DNA of 64,000 bases from Streptococcus ovuberis (GTDB lineage Bacteria > Bacillota > Bacilli > Lactobacillales > Streptococcaceae): contig NZ_JAAXPR010000003.1 in assembly GCF_012396585.1 (NCBI RefSeq), positions 124,001-188,000 of the forward strand, read 5' to 3'. Position numbers and translations under genes: made by a program. Position 1 is the stretch's first letter. Every line of letters starts with the position of its first letter. Below, piece after piece: positions 10,101 to 19,563 of the stretch. The notes beneath the pieces are model-generated. The model searched no databases. It saw only the letters and a list, made by a program, of their open reading frames with translations, and was not told where the DNA came from.

Positions 10101-13100
10101 GGAAGATCTGGGTTTGATTTTTCAAATCTGTAAACTGATAGTCTTTTGGTTGAATTTTCACATCATCTCCTGACTTGCTTTTATCGAGTAACAAGAAACC
10201 AATTGAGTTTGGAAGATCTGTCAATTTGACATCGACATAAGCACCATATTTGCCTTGCTTCTCAAAATCGATTCCGTTTGGCCAATCACCAAGCTTAACC
10301 TCCTTGACATCTCCCCAAACCCAGAGTGCCTTTTGATCATAGTCTCCATCAGTCCGGTAGTAATTGATCCGAATATATCCCGCCTTAAGTGGTGGATAAT
10401 GACTGATGTCGTAGTTTTCATCAAACCAAACTTCGTTCATCTTAGGGGTAATGCGCTCAACTGTCTTATCTCCCGTAAGGTTCTCACCAGCTGAGTTGTT
10501 GATTAAAAGATTGATTTTGCTTGCAGCATCATCCTTCATCTTGATATCTAGGTAATAGCCGTAATCATCTTCTTTTGCCGTACTAAAGCTAGTTGCACCT
10601 GTCGGCCAGCCTCCGATTTCAGATGACGGTGTTTCCACATCTCCCCAAGTCCACAAACCTAGGCTAGACAGATTGTCAGACGGTAATTTCTTAAAGTGAA
10701 CACGGAAATAGCCTGCTGCAATCGGATCCTCTGCCTTCTCCTCTTCAACCCTTGCATTAACAATCTCTCCTTCCTGTGTCTGCAAGAGCATTGTTCCCCC
10801 TTGAGCAGCTGTTGGGAGTTCGACTTCAACAAGCCATTTCCCATCTCTCTCAATCGCCTTGTAAGTCTTGCCTGTGTAAGCATCAGCCACAACAGTATCC
10901 TTATCAGATACCTCGATTGCCATTGGCTTGCTCTCAGTATTGGTCGACAATAAGACATAAGCAATTTGGCCCTTGTGCGAACGCTTGGTCAGGAGCCAAC
11001 CTTGACTATCATTTACCCCTATTGTTGTTGTATCTCCACGGGAAAGCAATTCCGAATGTGCATTACGGAATGCTAGCAACTTTTGATAGTGTTTTTGAAT
11101 ATCGCTCGTTTCAGTCTTAGTCCAATCGAAATCATAACGATTGTTGTAAACAGGCCAGTTATTTTGTCCTGATTGTCCCAATTCCTCGCCATAATAGATG
11201 ACTGGCTGACCCTTAGCCATTACCAAGAGACTAGCTGCTATTTTGAGCTTATCAAGATTACCTTCTTTCTCCGCACCGCCAAGACTATATAGGAAACCGT
11301 CCTCGTCATGACTACCCAAAAATTGTCCCAGAGAAGCTGCACTGGTCAAGACTTTGCTGCGTTCCTCCAACTCTTTACCAGCCGCCTTAAGCTGACCGTT
11401 AACCAGATACTTAGCAATATCCTTAAAGCCAAAGTCCAGTAGGCTATCCATGGTTCCAATACCTAGATCTCCCTTGGTATCCTTGTAATTAGCACCCCAA
11501 GTTTCACCAATTAAGTGGAAATCTGGATCACGATCAATTAATTCATTCTTGAAATGTTGCCATGTTGTATCATCGACATGTTTAACTGTATCTACGCGGA
11601 AAGCATAGATAGAATTTCCCTTAGCAGTCTTTGAACGCTCCAGCCAAGAAGCTTGCCAATCGACCAACTGTTTTCGAATAGCCGCATTCTCCGTTTTAAA
11701 GTCAGGCAACCCTGCCAATGATCCCAATTGATCGTCACCTTGTTTATCTTCTTCCTTAGTCCGTATCATACCGGCGAAAGTCGCATCCGTCCCGTATCCC
11801 GAATGGTTCAAGACCACGTCTACAATAATCTTGATTCCTTTTTCAGCAGCGGCATCAATCAGCTTATGAAAATCATCCAGCGTTCCCAAATGAGGATTGA
11901 GTTTTTCAAAATTAGATGCCCAATAGCCATGGTAGGCATAATAGTCACCGTCTTTTTCATTTCCAGCATTGTGAGATATATTTTCCACAATCGGTGTCAG
12001 CCAGATAGCATTTACACCTAATGTTTTCAAATAATCCAGTTTAGCCGTCACACCTTTAAAATCACCACCTTGATAAAGGCCTCGAGGATTGGTTATTGGT
12101 CCTTCAACCTGCTGGTCGTTGTTTTTATCACCATTGTAGAATCGGTCGGTTAGCATAAAATAGATAACTTGTTCATCCCAGTCTTTCTCACCTTCTGCCT
12201 TTTCCCTCTTAGTAACTGTCACATCCAACTTGGTTTCATAGTACCCATTGTCCTTATCATAAACTCTGACTGGCAGGCTATATATCCCAGGTGGGGTATC
12301 TGATGTTGCCTTGATTGTTACACGATTTAAGTCAGTCGAAACGGGGACAAGCCCACCTCCAATAGCACTAGTGTCAACTTCCACCCTAACAATCTCAGCT
12401 TGTTCTGGATTAGTGATTTTGAGAGAGACTAAGCCACTTTCATTGTAATTAAAAGGAGCTTTCAGACTAGCTGCAACTGTTAGATTTTTGACACCTGGGG
12501 TAGCTTGACTAGTGTCCAGCTCTACTTTTTCCTCAACAAAGTATGGATTTGTATAGACCTTGTCATCACCCTGACGGAGGAAAATCTGACTGTGGCGCTT
12601 CCGATCTGCAAAAACTAGATCAGCGGTCTTATTTCCTGGAAGATCTGGATTTTGTTGGTTAAGCAAGAGAAAACCTAATTTTGAATCCAAGGCTCTAGAT
12701 AGTGGGATATCTGCATAGGCACCATATTTCCCTACTTTAAAATCAAGAGCTCCTGCTGGCCAATCCTTACTAGCTTCTGGTGTATCTCCCCAAGTCCAGA
12801 CGCCCCAACCATCATAATTATTATCATCACGTTTGTAGTTGATGCGAACTACATTCTCATCTTTGAGTGGCTCGTAGCTCGAAACACTGTAGTCTTTCGC
12901 TACCCAAGCTTCGTTTTGTTCTGGAGTTAAGAGCTCAATTTTTTGGTCAGACTCTGTTAATTTCTCCCCGTCCTTGAGCATCAAATATCCGATAGTGGCT
13001 GGGATTTCAGACTTTTTGATATCCACATAATGTCCATAGGCGTCCATCTGCTGTTTGGAGAAATTCACTGTATCCGTAGGCCATTTATCACCATTTGACG

Positions 13101-13494
13101 GAGTTTCTACTCCTCCCCAAGTCCATAGACCTTGATGTTCTGGTTCAGCACTCTCAACGTTTTCAAAATGCAAGCGAATAGCCCCTTCAGCAATCGGCGC
13201 CTCTGCTACAGCAGTCGGCGACTGTAAAGCGCTATTTTCAACATCTAAGGATTCAGCCGCAGAGGCTGCTATTTCCATCTCCTCTGTACTGGTGGTGATA
13301 TCTGGAGCCAATTGACTGGTTTCTACAACAGGTGTGACTTCATTAGCCTCTACCACTTGTCCAATTCCGCTCAAAAAGAGCGCCACTGCGATTCCGACAG
13401 AAGCAACGCCCACGCTTAATTTACGAATACCAAAAACCGGCCTCCTCTCTGGCAAGACTTTCAGCGGCAGTTCCTGAATAGATTTCGTTTTCAT
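7192..13494 (-). CDS. apuA: Cell-wall-anchored amylopullulanase
   Basis: This 2100-aa surface enzyme has two catalytic modules. Order: YSIRK-like signal peptide (FGIRKLSVGVASVGIA); two starch-binding PUD-type repeats near 105 and 218; a GH13 alpha-amylase (about 436-918) with DVVLNH (~560), FRVDTVKH (nucleophile Asp, ~633), GETWG (acid/base Glu, ~663) and SHDED; two more binding repeats near 928 and 1041; a type I pullulanase with YNWGYDP (~1460), DVVYNH, GFRFDMMGDHD (~1570), LGEGW (~1601) and AAHDN; and the sortase signal LPATG near 2063, a membrane helix and a charged tail. All catalytic residues are present. It should cut alpha-1,4 and alpha-1,6 bonds of starch, glycogen and pullulan outside the cell. 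S. suis ApuA has this architecture. The start follows GGAGG by 5 bases. Confidence 0.96.
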   Translation of the reverse strand: MKTKSIQELPLKVLPERRPVFGIRKLSVGVASVGIAVALFLSGIGQVVEANEVTPVVETSQLAPDITTSTEEMEIAASAAESLDVENSALQSPTAVAEAPIAEGAIRLHFENVESAEPEHQGLWTWGGVETPSNGDKWPTDTVNFSKQQMDAYGHYVDIKKSEIPATIGYLMLKDGEKLTESDQKIELLTPEQNEAWVAKDYSVSSYEPLKDENVVRINYKRDDNNYDGWGVWTWGDTPEASKDWPAGALDFKVGKYGAYADIPLSRALDSKLGFLLLNQQNPDLPGNKTADLVFADRKRHSQIFLRQGDDKVYTNPYFVEEKVELDTSQATPGVKNLTVAASLKAPFNYNESGLVSLKITNPEQAEIVRVEVDTSAIGGGLVPVSTDLNRVTIKATSDTPPGIYSLPVRVYDKDNGYYETKLDVTVTKREKAEGEKDWDEQVIYFMLTDRFYNGDKNNDQQVEGPITNPRGLYQGGDFKGVTAKLDYLKTLGVNAIWLTPIVENISHNAGNEKDGDYYAYHGYWASNFEKLNPHLGTLDDFHKLIDAAAEKGIKIIVDVVLNHSGYGTDATFAGMIRTKEEDKQGDDQLGSLAGLPDFKTENAAIRKQLVDWQASWLERSKTAKGNSIYAFRVDTVKHVDDTTWQHFKNELIDRDPDFHLIGETWGANYKDTKGDLGIGTMDSLLDFGFKDIAKYLVNGQLKAAGKELEERSKVLTSAASLGQFLGSHDEDGFLYSLGGAEKEGNLDKLKIAASLLVMAKGQPVIYYGEELGQSGQNNWPVYNNRYDFDWTKTETSDIQKHYQKLLAFRNAHSELLSRGDTTTIGVNDSQGWLLTKRSHKGQIAYVLLSTNTESKPMAIEVSDKDTVVADAYTGKTYKAIERDGKWLVEVELPTAAQGGTMLLQTQEGEIVNARVEEEKAEDPIAAGYFRVHFKKLPSDNLSSLGLWTWGDVETPSSEIGGWPTGATSFSTAKEDDYGYYLDIKMKDDAASKINLLINNSAGENLTGDKTVERITPKMNEVWFDENYDISHYPPLKAGYIRINYYRTDGDYDQKALWVWGDVKEVKLGDWPNGIDFEKQGKYGAYVDVKLTDLPNSIGFLLLDKSKSGDDVKIQPKDYQFTDLKNQTQIFLRDDDATVYTNPYFVNNVRMAGASHTSLTALEATFTTLEGTDKDSILEKLTVTDKNGQVVEIKDLVLDAASNKVKVMGDFNRENAGYTVKYGNDSFTTRMGWQLKDELYAYDGELGARVRQSGRIVDMTLWSPSAEQVSLVLYDKKEPTNVVGKLAMTKGDKGQWDLTLNEQSGLGIEDYRGYYYHYEIVRDGQPVLVLDPYAKSLAAWNSNLAETAPSERVAKAAIVDPKEAGPSDLDYASIPNFKQREDAIIYEAHVRDFTSDPAISDELKSQFGTFTAFAERLKYLKDLGVTHIQLLPVMSYYYVNELKNAERMNDYASSNSNYNWGYDPQSYFALTGMYSTDPSNPLKRIEEFKNLVNEIHKQGMGVILDVVYNHTAKTFLFEDLEPNYYHFMEVDGTAKTSFGGGRLGTTHHMSRRVLVDSIKYFVDEFKVDGFRFDMMGDHDAASIETAFKEAQKLNPNILMLGEGWRTFAGDANQPVKPADQDWMSSTDTVAVFSDDIRNLLKSGYPNEGQPAFITGGPKNVESIFNNIKAQPSNFLADDPGDVIQYIAAHDNLTLFDIIAQSIKKDPSITENNAEIHRRQRLGNLLILTSQGTPFIHSGQEYGRTKQFRHPDYKVPVSEDQVPNKAHLLTTVDGTPFDYPYFIHDSYDASDAVNKFDWAKATDSQLYPENVNTVAFTKGLIELRKSTDAFRIPTKEDVDKRVSLISIPGQHGIAQDDVVIAYQAVASNGDLYAIFVNADSKERKFVLTDSYKALLKGEVLVDGQRAGTKALSELVGVNLTDKAVILAPLTATVIRIPYLGSQVPDVAPLEEEKPKLNVITMERRIEKELAIKEEVRYDESLPIGQSYLLQEGRAGKLVSIYQDLVVDGKVVSTRLVSETVVGDQPRILVKGIKEITTESDISDFQDGSVQKSIVATSIANSSLPATGEVASDLALVGFGLAGLGMALATQGVKKKSEESCS

Positions 13495-13540
13495 AAATTC
13501 CTCCAAATCAATTTAGTTTTGATTTTTTAAATCTATTACC

Positions 13541-13569
13541 AGTATATACAATCCAGAGATTTTATGCAA
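13541..13569 (-). promoter_or_regulatory. Promoter of apuA (TTGCAT-17-TATACT)
   Basis: Near-consensus -35 and -10 boxes with 17-base spacing on the minus strand, about 50 bases before the start codon. The -35 overlaps the cre-like site. Confidence 0.8.
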
Positions 13570-13578
13570 GCGTTTTCT
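13565..13578 (+). promoter_or_regulatory. cre-like / LacI-family operator at apuA
   Basis: TGCAAGCGTTTTCT matches 13 of 14 positions of the CcpA site consensus TGNAARCGNWWWCA and overlaps the -35 box, a position that favours repression when preferred sugar is present. A related sequence lies upstream of the neighbouring LacI-type gene, so the site may also have served that regulator. Confidence 0.7.
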
Positions 13579-13669
13579 TTGTTATTCGCGGTAACAGTTT
13601 TAGACTGTTCATCTCAGCCATTGAATGTATATTAGCCCAGTTCTATAATAATTGATTGCATAAAAAAGA

Positions 13670-14626
13670 CTACTGAAGTGTCGTCTCGCGTTCAATTAAG
13701 CTAGCACGGCAATAGGTTCCCAGATTGTCCAAAGGTTGATCATCAAGAAGAGCCATCAACCATCGAACACTTAAGCCCCCCATTGGCCGGATTGGTTGTT
13801 TCATAGTTGTCAGAGCTGGCCTTGCTATGCAATCTAAGAAGAAACCATCAAACCCAATTACACCAGCATCCTGTGGAATCGATTTGCCCAAGCCTCGTAG
13901 CCCTCTTGTAATTCCTAGGGCCAAGCGATCCGATGCACAAACAAAGCAAGTGTTCTCTTATACCTTCTCCTTCACCTCTAGGTCTTGGATAAATTGCTCT
14001 GCTACTCGAGAACCGTTTTTCTAAACGATACAAACAAGACTTACGCCCTTTCATCGCTTCTATATAGCCGGCTTCTCTTTCCATTGCAAAGGTTTCAGGC
14101 AAATCAATCCCAATGAAAACAATCTGTTTATAGCTCTTTGATAAGGCAAACTCAGTCGCCACTCTAGTTGCCTGACGATTATTTGAATCAACATATAGCA
14201 GACCTTCTTGGTTCTCCCCAAATAAAACAAGAGGTTTCTTCAGGCGCTTCAACAACGAGTAGTTCACTGCACGAGCCCCAGTAACAATATAGCCATCACA
14301 TTGATCAGTCACCAACTGAGGATTAGTCACCAATTGTATTGTCAAGTATAGTTCCGCGCGTTCAATTCATTTGCAATACCATCTGAAAGATCAATGTAAT
14401 AAGCCTCCACCACATCCATCTTTTCTAATATAAGAACTTGTACAATCAGAGTTCTTTGGTGAGCTAAAGCTTTCGTAGCGGCATTCGGCTGATAGTTCAG
14501 CTCTTCCATTGTAGCTAGCACTAATTGACGTAACTCTTCTGTAACCGTGTCGAGATGGTTAATTACCCGAGAGACTGTCATTTTTGATACATTAGCGCGC
14601 CGTGCTACATCGGCCAAGGTCGTCAT
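13670..14626 (-). pseudogene. LacI/GalR-family regulator, broken by two frameshifts and a stop
   Basis: The N-terminus is intact: TTLADVARRANVSKMTVSRVI is a LacI-type helix-turn-helix with its hinge region. Near 14344 the frame is lost (ACT then TGA); one added base would restore reading into LVTNPQLVTDQCDGYIVTG. Near 14020 it is lost again and continues in a third frame (VAEQFIQDLEVKEKV), where a TAA interrupts before CASDRLALGITRGLRG and GVIGFDG, the end of the ligand domain. An intact gene would give about 318 residues, normal for LacI. Placed directly upstream of apuA on the same strand, it was probably its local regulator (described for S. suis as ApuR, from memory). No functional repressor can be made. 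Confidence 0.85.
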
Positions 14627-14680
14627 ATAACCACTCCTAAATTTCTACATTGCCTCAAATCGCCTGCTAATTTAAATGAA

Positions 14681-14694
14681 ACGCAATCGTTTTC
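14681..14694 (+). promoter_or_regulatory. LacI-family operator-like site upstream of the broken regulator
   Basis: ACGCAATCGTTTTC shares GCAA-N-CGTTTTC with the apuA site in the same orientation. It lies about 55 bases before the regulator's start, where autoregulation or CcpA control would act. Confidence 0.5.
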
Positions 14695-15120
14695 CTTGAG
14701 CCATATCTTTTTACCTGAAAAAAAGCAGTGACGGAGCGACTGAAACATATTCAATTAAAACAGGAGATAATAGACGATTAAGCTCCTTTCATCTCATCAA
14801 GATGCCACTTTTGCCTCAATGTACTTGGGTAAAAGCTTTTCCTAGTATAACAGATGAAGTCTCTTATCTTCCCAAGGATCCCGTAACATCGACGACTTCT
14901 ACCGCTTCTTGATCATGTGACGCGTTCACGTGTCGCAACCGGAAACAACGACTGCTTACCTCTCCTTCCTAACAAACACAGACGATTATACTAGATAATA
15001 CTCCCTTTAGGCTACAAATTCACCGCCAAAGAACACCAAGCTACAATCAGCTATCCTCTCCAAACAATCCGCTACCTTTCGTTAAATAGTTACAGTCACA
15101 TGAGCCTTCCATTAGACTTT
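14695..15120. other. Intergenic region, nothing recognised
   Basis: About 430 bases between the broken regulator and the next promoter. I found no ORF with a ribosome site, no terminator and no repeat worth calling. Confidence 0.3.
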
Positions 15121-15149
15121 AGAAAGACTCTATGTTATACTAATATTAC

Positions 15150-15170
15150 AAAGGTAAAGCGTTTACCTTT
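15150..15170. promoter_or_regulatory. Perfect operator palindrome before the GlsB-CsbD operon
   Basis: The arms AAAGGTAAA and TTTACCTTT flank a GCG centre. It lies just after a -10-like TATACT (about 15136-15141) and before the ribosome site, a repressor position. The central CG with symmetric A/T arms resembles a LacI-family operator; it misses three positions of the cre consensus. Confidence 0.6.
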
Positions 15171-15196
15171 AGTTGGTTTTGAAAGGAGGGAGTACT

Positions 15197-15433
15197 GTGA
15201 TTTGGCCAATCATTATCGGAGCCCTAATCGGTGCAATAGCTGGTTCTATCACCAATCGAGGGCATAAAATGGGATGCATTGCCAATATTCTTGCTGGACT
15301 CGCAGGGTCGTCTATCGGACAAAGTCTCTTTGGTCATTGGGGTCCTAACCTAGCAGGCATGGCACTTGTTCCATCAATTATAGGTGCAGTTCTCGTAATT
15401 GCTGTGGTTTCTTTCTTCTTTGAGAGAAAGTAG
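15197..15433 (+). CDS. GlsB/YeaQ/YmgE-family stress membrane protein
   Basis: The 78-aa protein is nearly all hydrophobic, with three helices and Gly-rich turns (IIGALIGAIAGSI, ILAGLAGSSIGQSLFG, SIIGAVLVIAVVSFFF), the pattern of the transglycosylase-associated GlsB family. It sits in the cytoplasmic membrane; its molecular role is not established. I chose the GTG giving (M)IWPII because GGAGG lies 7 bases before it; the longer frame starts inside the ribosome site. It is followed by a CsbD gene after 20 bases, forming a two-gene stress operon. Confidence 0.85.
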   Translation: MIWPIIIGALIGAIAGSITNRGHKMGCIANILAGLAGSSIGQSLFGHWGPNLAGMALVPSIIGAVLVIAVVSFFFERK

Positions 15434-15453
15434 AAATATAAAGGAGACACCGT

Positions 15454-15669
15454 ATGTCTGAAAAATTTGATGCCAAATTGGACCAATTAAAAGGTTCTGC
15501 TAAAGAAGTGATCGGTAAAGCAACTGGTGATGCTGAGCTCGAATCAGAAGGTCTGGTTGAAAAGACAATCGCTAAAGGAAAAGAAATCGTCGAAGATGTC
15601 AAAGATGCTGCGACAGGTGCTATTAATGCTGTCAAAGAAGCCTTGGACAAGGATGATGAGGTTCAATAA
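15454..15669 (+). CDS. CsbD-family stress protein
   Basis: A 71-aa, highly charged, helical protein with the CsbD core KLDQLKGSAKEVIGKATGD. In other Firmicutes CsbD proteins belong to general stress regulons; their biochemical role is unknown. It is the second gene of the operon, has an AAAGGAGAC ribosome site, and is followed by a strong terminator. Confidence 0.93.
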   Translation: MSEKFDAKLDQLKGSAKEVIGKATGDAELESEGLVEKTIAKGKEIVEDVKDAATGAINAVKEALDKDDEVQ

Positions 15670-15694
15670 AAAAGAGTAGCCATTTTTGGCGACT

Positions 15695-15732
15695 AAATAA
15701 GGCTTGGTCCGATTTGGACCAAGCCTTATTTT
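15695..15732 (+). terminator. Terminator of the GlsB-CsbD operon
   Basis: A perfect 16-bp stem (AAATAAGGCTTGGTCC with its complement) around a 5-base loop, followed by a short T run, 25 bases after csbD. Confidence 0.9.
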
Positions 15733-15844
15733 GTTAACAGATAGCTACTTAACAGTGATAAGACTGATACTTTAAGCGTTTTAAGTAGTCTCTTTCGCTA
15801 AGCCACTGCTTGCTTAGCGATACGGTCTAATAATCAGAAGTTTA

Positions 15845-16495
15845 TCAACCTTTCTGATGTGTTAGTTCTTCATACCACTTCTCAGTCAACGGATGGAACC
15901 ACGAAATAATTCGCCCTGTAAAAATCATTCCCAAGACAGTCCCTAGACCGAGACCCACCAAGCGTCCTGCAAAGACTAACCCCACAAGGACCGCTGCTAG
16001 GATGGAGACAATATCCAAAATATTTTTCCCAGTTCCAAACCCTTTTCCCGTTACCTTACCAATCACATGTGCCAAGGCATCCGCAGGATTGGCAATAACA
16101 TTCATCCCAACCATCAAAGAAGCACCGATACCAACGAGGCAAATCCCGACTGTCAAAAAGATGATCTGCCAGCTCAATTGTTCTGGGGTCGGCAGATAGG
16201 TGTCAAATAAATCAATAAAGAGACTTCCCAAAAAGCTGGCAAAAATTTGAGCGGTCTCGCGTAGTCTGAATTCTCTTTTAAGCAACAGAAATTGGACAAA
16301 AATTAAAAAACACAGGTAGACAAAATTTGTCTCTGCAAAAGAACGGCCAGTTACAGCTGCTAACGCAAAAATGATACTGGTTACTGGTGAAACGCCAAGA
16401 TTGCTCTTAGCACTAAGGCAAATCCCTAAGGACAAGACCACTGTTCCTATTAAGTAGACTACCAGTGTCCCTAGTGTAATGTGTGGTTTTTTCAT
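15845..16495 (-). CDS. YczE/YitT-like integral membrane protein
   Basis: This 216-aa protein has about five or six hydrophobic segments and the N-terminal block GTVVLSLGICLSAKSNLGVSPVTSI followed later by NPADALAHVIGKVTGK, typical of the YczE/YyaS family (DUF6198). The function is unknown; relatives are often placed among putative transporters. I start at the second ATG (MKKPHITL), which follows AAGGGGATT; the first ATG lacks proper spacing. It appears to be transcribed alone. Confidence 0.8.
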   Translation of the reverse strand: MKKPHITLGTLVVYLIGTVVLSLGICLSAKSNLGVSPVTSIIFALAAVTGRSFAETNFVYLCFLIFVQFLLLKREFRLRETAQIFASFLGSLFIDLFDTYLPTPEQLSWQIIFLTVGICLVGIGASLMVGMNVIANPADALAHVIGKVTGKGFGTGKNILDIVSILAAVLVGLVFAGRLVGLGLGTVLGMIFTGRIISWFHPLTEKWYEELTHQKG

Positions 16496-16702
16496 AATAA
16501 TCCCCTTCATCCTTTGATAGACCTTGTCCAGTTTACCATAAGAGGGGGGTCTATTTCAAGTGAATTAAAAAAATAGTTCCAGCAGAACTAGCGATGATTG
16601 AAATAGGAGAGTTAAAAACGATGCATCCATGGCTTCAACCATTGCAAAAAGACGCCAGTTAACTTCTCTAACAAGAGGCCATATAAAGCTTTCTAACCAC
16701 GA

Positions 16703-16736
16703 AAAACTCACTCGGCTAAGGAGTACCGAGTGAGTT
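16703..16736 (-). terminator. Terminator of the first GH1 gene
   Basis: On the minus strand the stem AACTCACTCGG / CCGAGTGAGTT is followed by T5, ten bases after the stop codon. Confidence 0.85.
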
Positions 16737-16745
16737 GGAGCCAAA

Positions 16746-18218
<1,473 letters not shown>

Positions 18219-18307
18219 TTACCTTGTATTATAGCGCTTTTCTCATCTTTTTCTTTGAAAAACCGATACTATTCTAGGGTTTATCTTTTGCGAATATCTC
18301 TCACTGG

Positions 18308-18943
18308 TTACGTACGTAGATGTGCTTCAGGATGAGTTCCTTCTTTCTGATCATAAAGCAGAAGATCATTAACTGGGTCATAGATTGACAGGAGATCATA
18401 GACACCATCTTCATAAGTAAACTCCAAAATGGCACAATTGCGCATACGGACACGGGGAAAACGTTCTAATACCCCACGATAAAATAAGGCAATGGCACCA
18501 CCGTGACTGACAGCCAAAAGTGTTTGACCAAGGTTCTCTTCAAGAATAGCCGTCACCGTCTCCTTCATCCGTTTTTGAACAGCTGAGGATGCCTCACCTC
18601 CATAAGTGACAAAGTAATCACCATAGCCGACTTTCGGATCCAAAGGAGGATTGAGAAATTCTTGCTGACCCTCAAAAGCACCAAAGTCAATCTCCTTTAG
18701 TCCCTTGAGTCGAATATAATCAGTCCGACCGCTAACGAGCTCAGCAGTATCGCAGGCCCGCTCCTGGGTTGAGCAGTAAACGCGGTCAAAAGAAATCCCT
18801 TTAGCCTCAAAATAGGCTCGTGCCGCCTGAGCCTGCTCAATTCCTAAGGCTGTCAAGGGCGAATCAGATGCCCCTTGGATGCGGCTCTGCGCATTAAAAC
18901 GGGTCTGACCATGACGCATGAGATACAATTTCGTTGTTACCAT
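18308..18943 (-). CDS. Histidine phosphatase (phosphoglycerate mutase-like), copy 2
   Basis: A 211-aa cytoplasmic phosphatase of the histidine phosphatase superfamily. The RHG motif (LYLMRHGQTRFN) provides the phospho-accepting His near residue 10, STQERACDTAE follows, and the second catalytic His is in LLAVSHGGAIALF. Substrate cannot be told from sequence; family members remove phosphate from sugar phosphates or metabolites. It lies 17 bases after a closely related gene, so the pair is a tandem duplication in one operon. Confidence 0.88.
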   Translation of the reverse strand: MVTTKLYLMRHGQTRFNAQSRIQGASDSPLTALGIEQAQAARAYFEAKGISFDRVYCSTQERACDTAELVSGRTDYIRLKGLKEIDFGAFEGQQEFLNPPLDPKVGYGDYFVTYGGEASSAVQKRMKETVTAILEENLGQTLLAVSHGGAIALFYRGVLERFPRVRMRNCAILEFTYEDGVYDLLSIYDPVNDLLLYDQKEGTHPEAHLRT

Positions 18944-18960
18944 AAACCATACACTCCTTT

Positions 18961-19563
18961 TTAAATCGTGACAACATCCCCAGTCAGCGGATTGATGACT
19001 GCCTTGAGAACTAATCTCGCCCCCTCAAGGGCAAATTCACAGATACTGCAGTTACTAAAGTAAATCCCCATTGGAAAAGCTTCTTCGATGGCATACTGGA
19101 CAAGGCCCCACATGGCTGCACCGTGGCTGACCATGAGGATGGTCTGAGCAGAAGTATTTGCCAAGACATCATCCATACTGGCCTTGACGCGTTTACCAAC
19201 CTCTCGGAGGTCCTCACCCCCATAGGGGACTAATAAATCTTCAAAAGACTTGGCACCAGGGTGAGATTTAGGAAGGAGATGCTCTGGCTGTGCTTCAAAA
19301 CTCCCAAAGTTCATTTCCTTGATTCCCTTGAGTTGACAGACTTGGTCGGTCTGAGCGACCAGCTTAGCAGTGTCCACTGCCCGCTCCTGAGTTGAGGAGT
19401 AGACGGCTTCAAAGGAAATCCCTCGCTCCCTAAAATAGCGACCAGCCGCTTCTGCCTGAGCTATGCCAAGCTCAGTCAAGGGCGAATCTGACCACCCCTG
19501 AACCCGCTTCTGGGTATTAAATAAGGTTTCTCCGTGACGCATCATATAAAGTTTTCGTGTCAT
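18961..19563 (-). CDS. Histidine phosphatase (phosphoglycerate mutase-like), copy 1
   Basis: A 200-aa paralogue of the following gene, with LYMMRHGETLFN, SSTQERAVDTAKL and MVSHGAAMW as catalytic blocks. The start is the ATG of MTRKLY, behind GGAGATAAC; the longer frame adds 15 residues unlike the family. The two copies share the GVKE-like block (GIKEMNFGSFEAQ here, GLKEIDFGAFEGQ in the other), showing they descend from one gene. Substrate unknown. Confidence 0.88.
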   Translation of the reverse strand: MTRKLYMMRHGETLFNTQKRVQGWSDSPLTELGIAQAEAAGRYFRERGISFEAVYSSTQERAVDTAKLVAQTDQVCQLKGIKEMNFGSFEAQPEHLLPKSHPGAKSFEDLLVPYGGEDLREVGKRVKASMDDVLANTSAQTILMVSHGAAMWGLVQYAIEEAFPMGIYFSNCSICEFALEGARLVLKAVINPLTGDVVTI

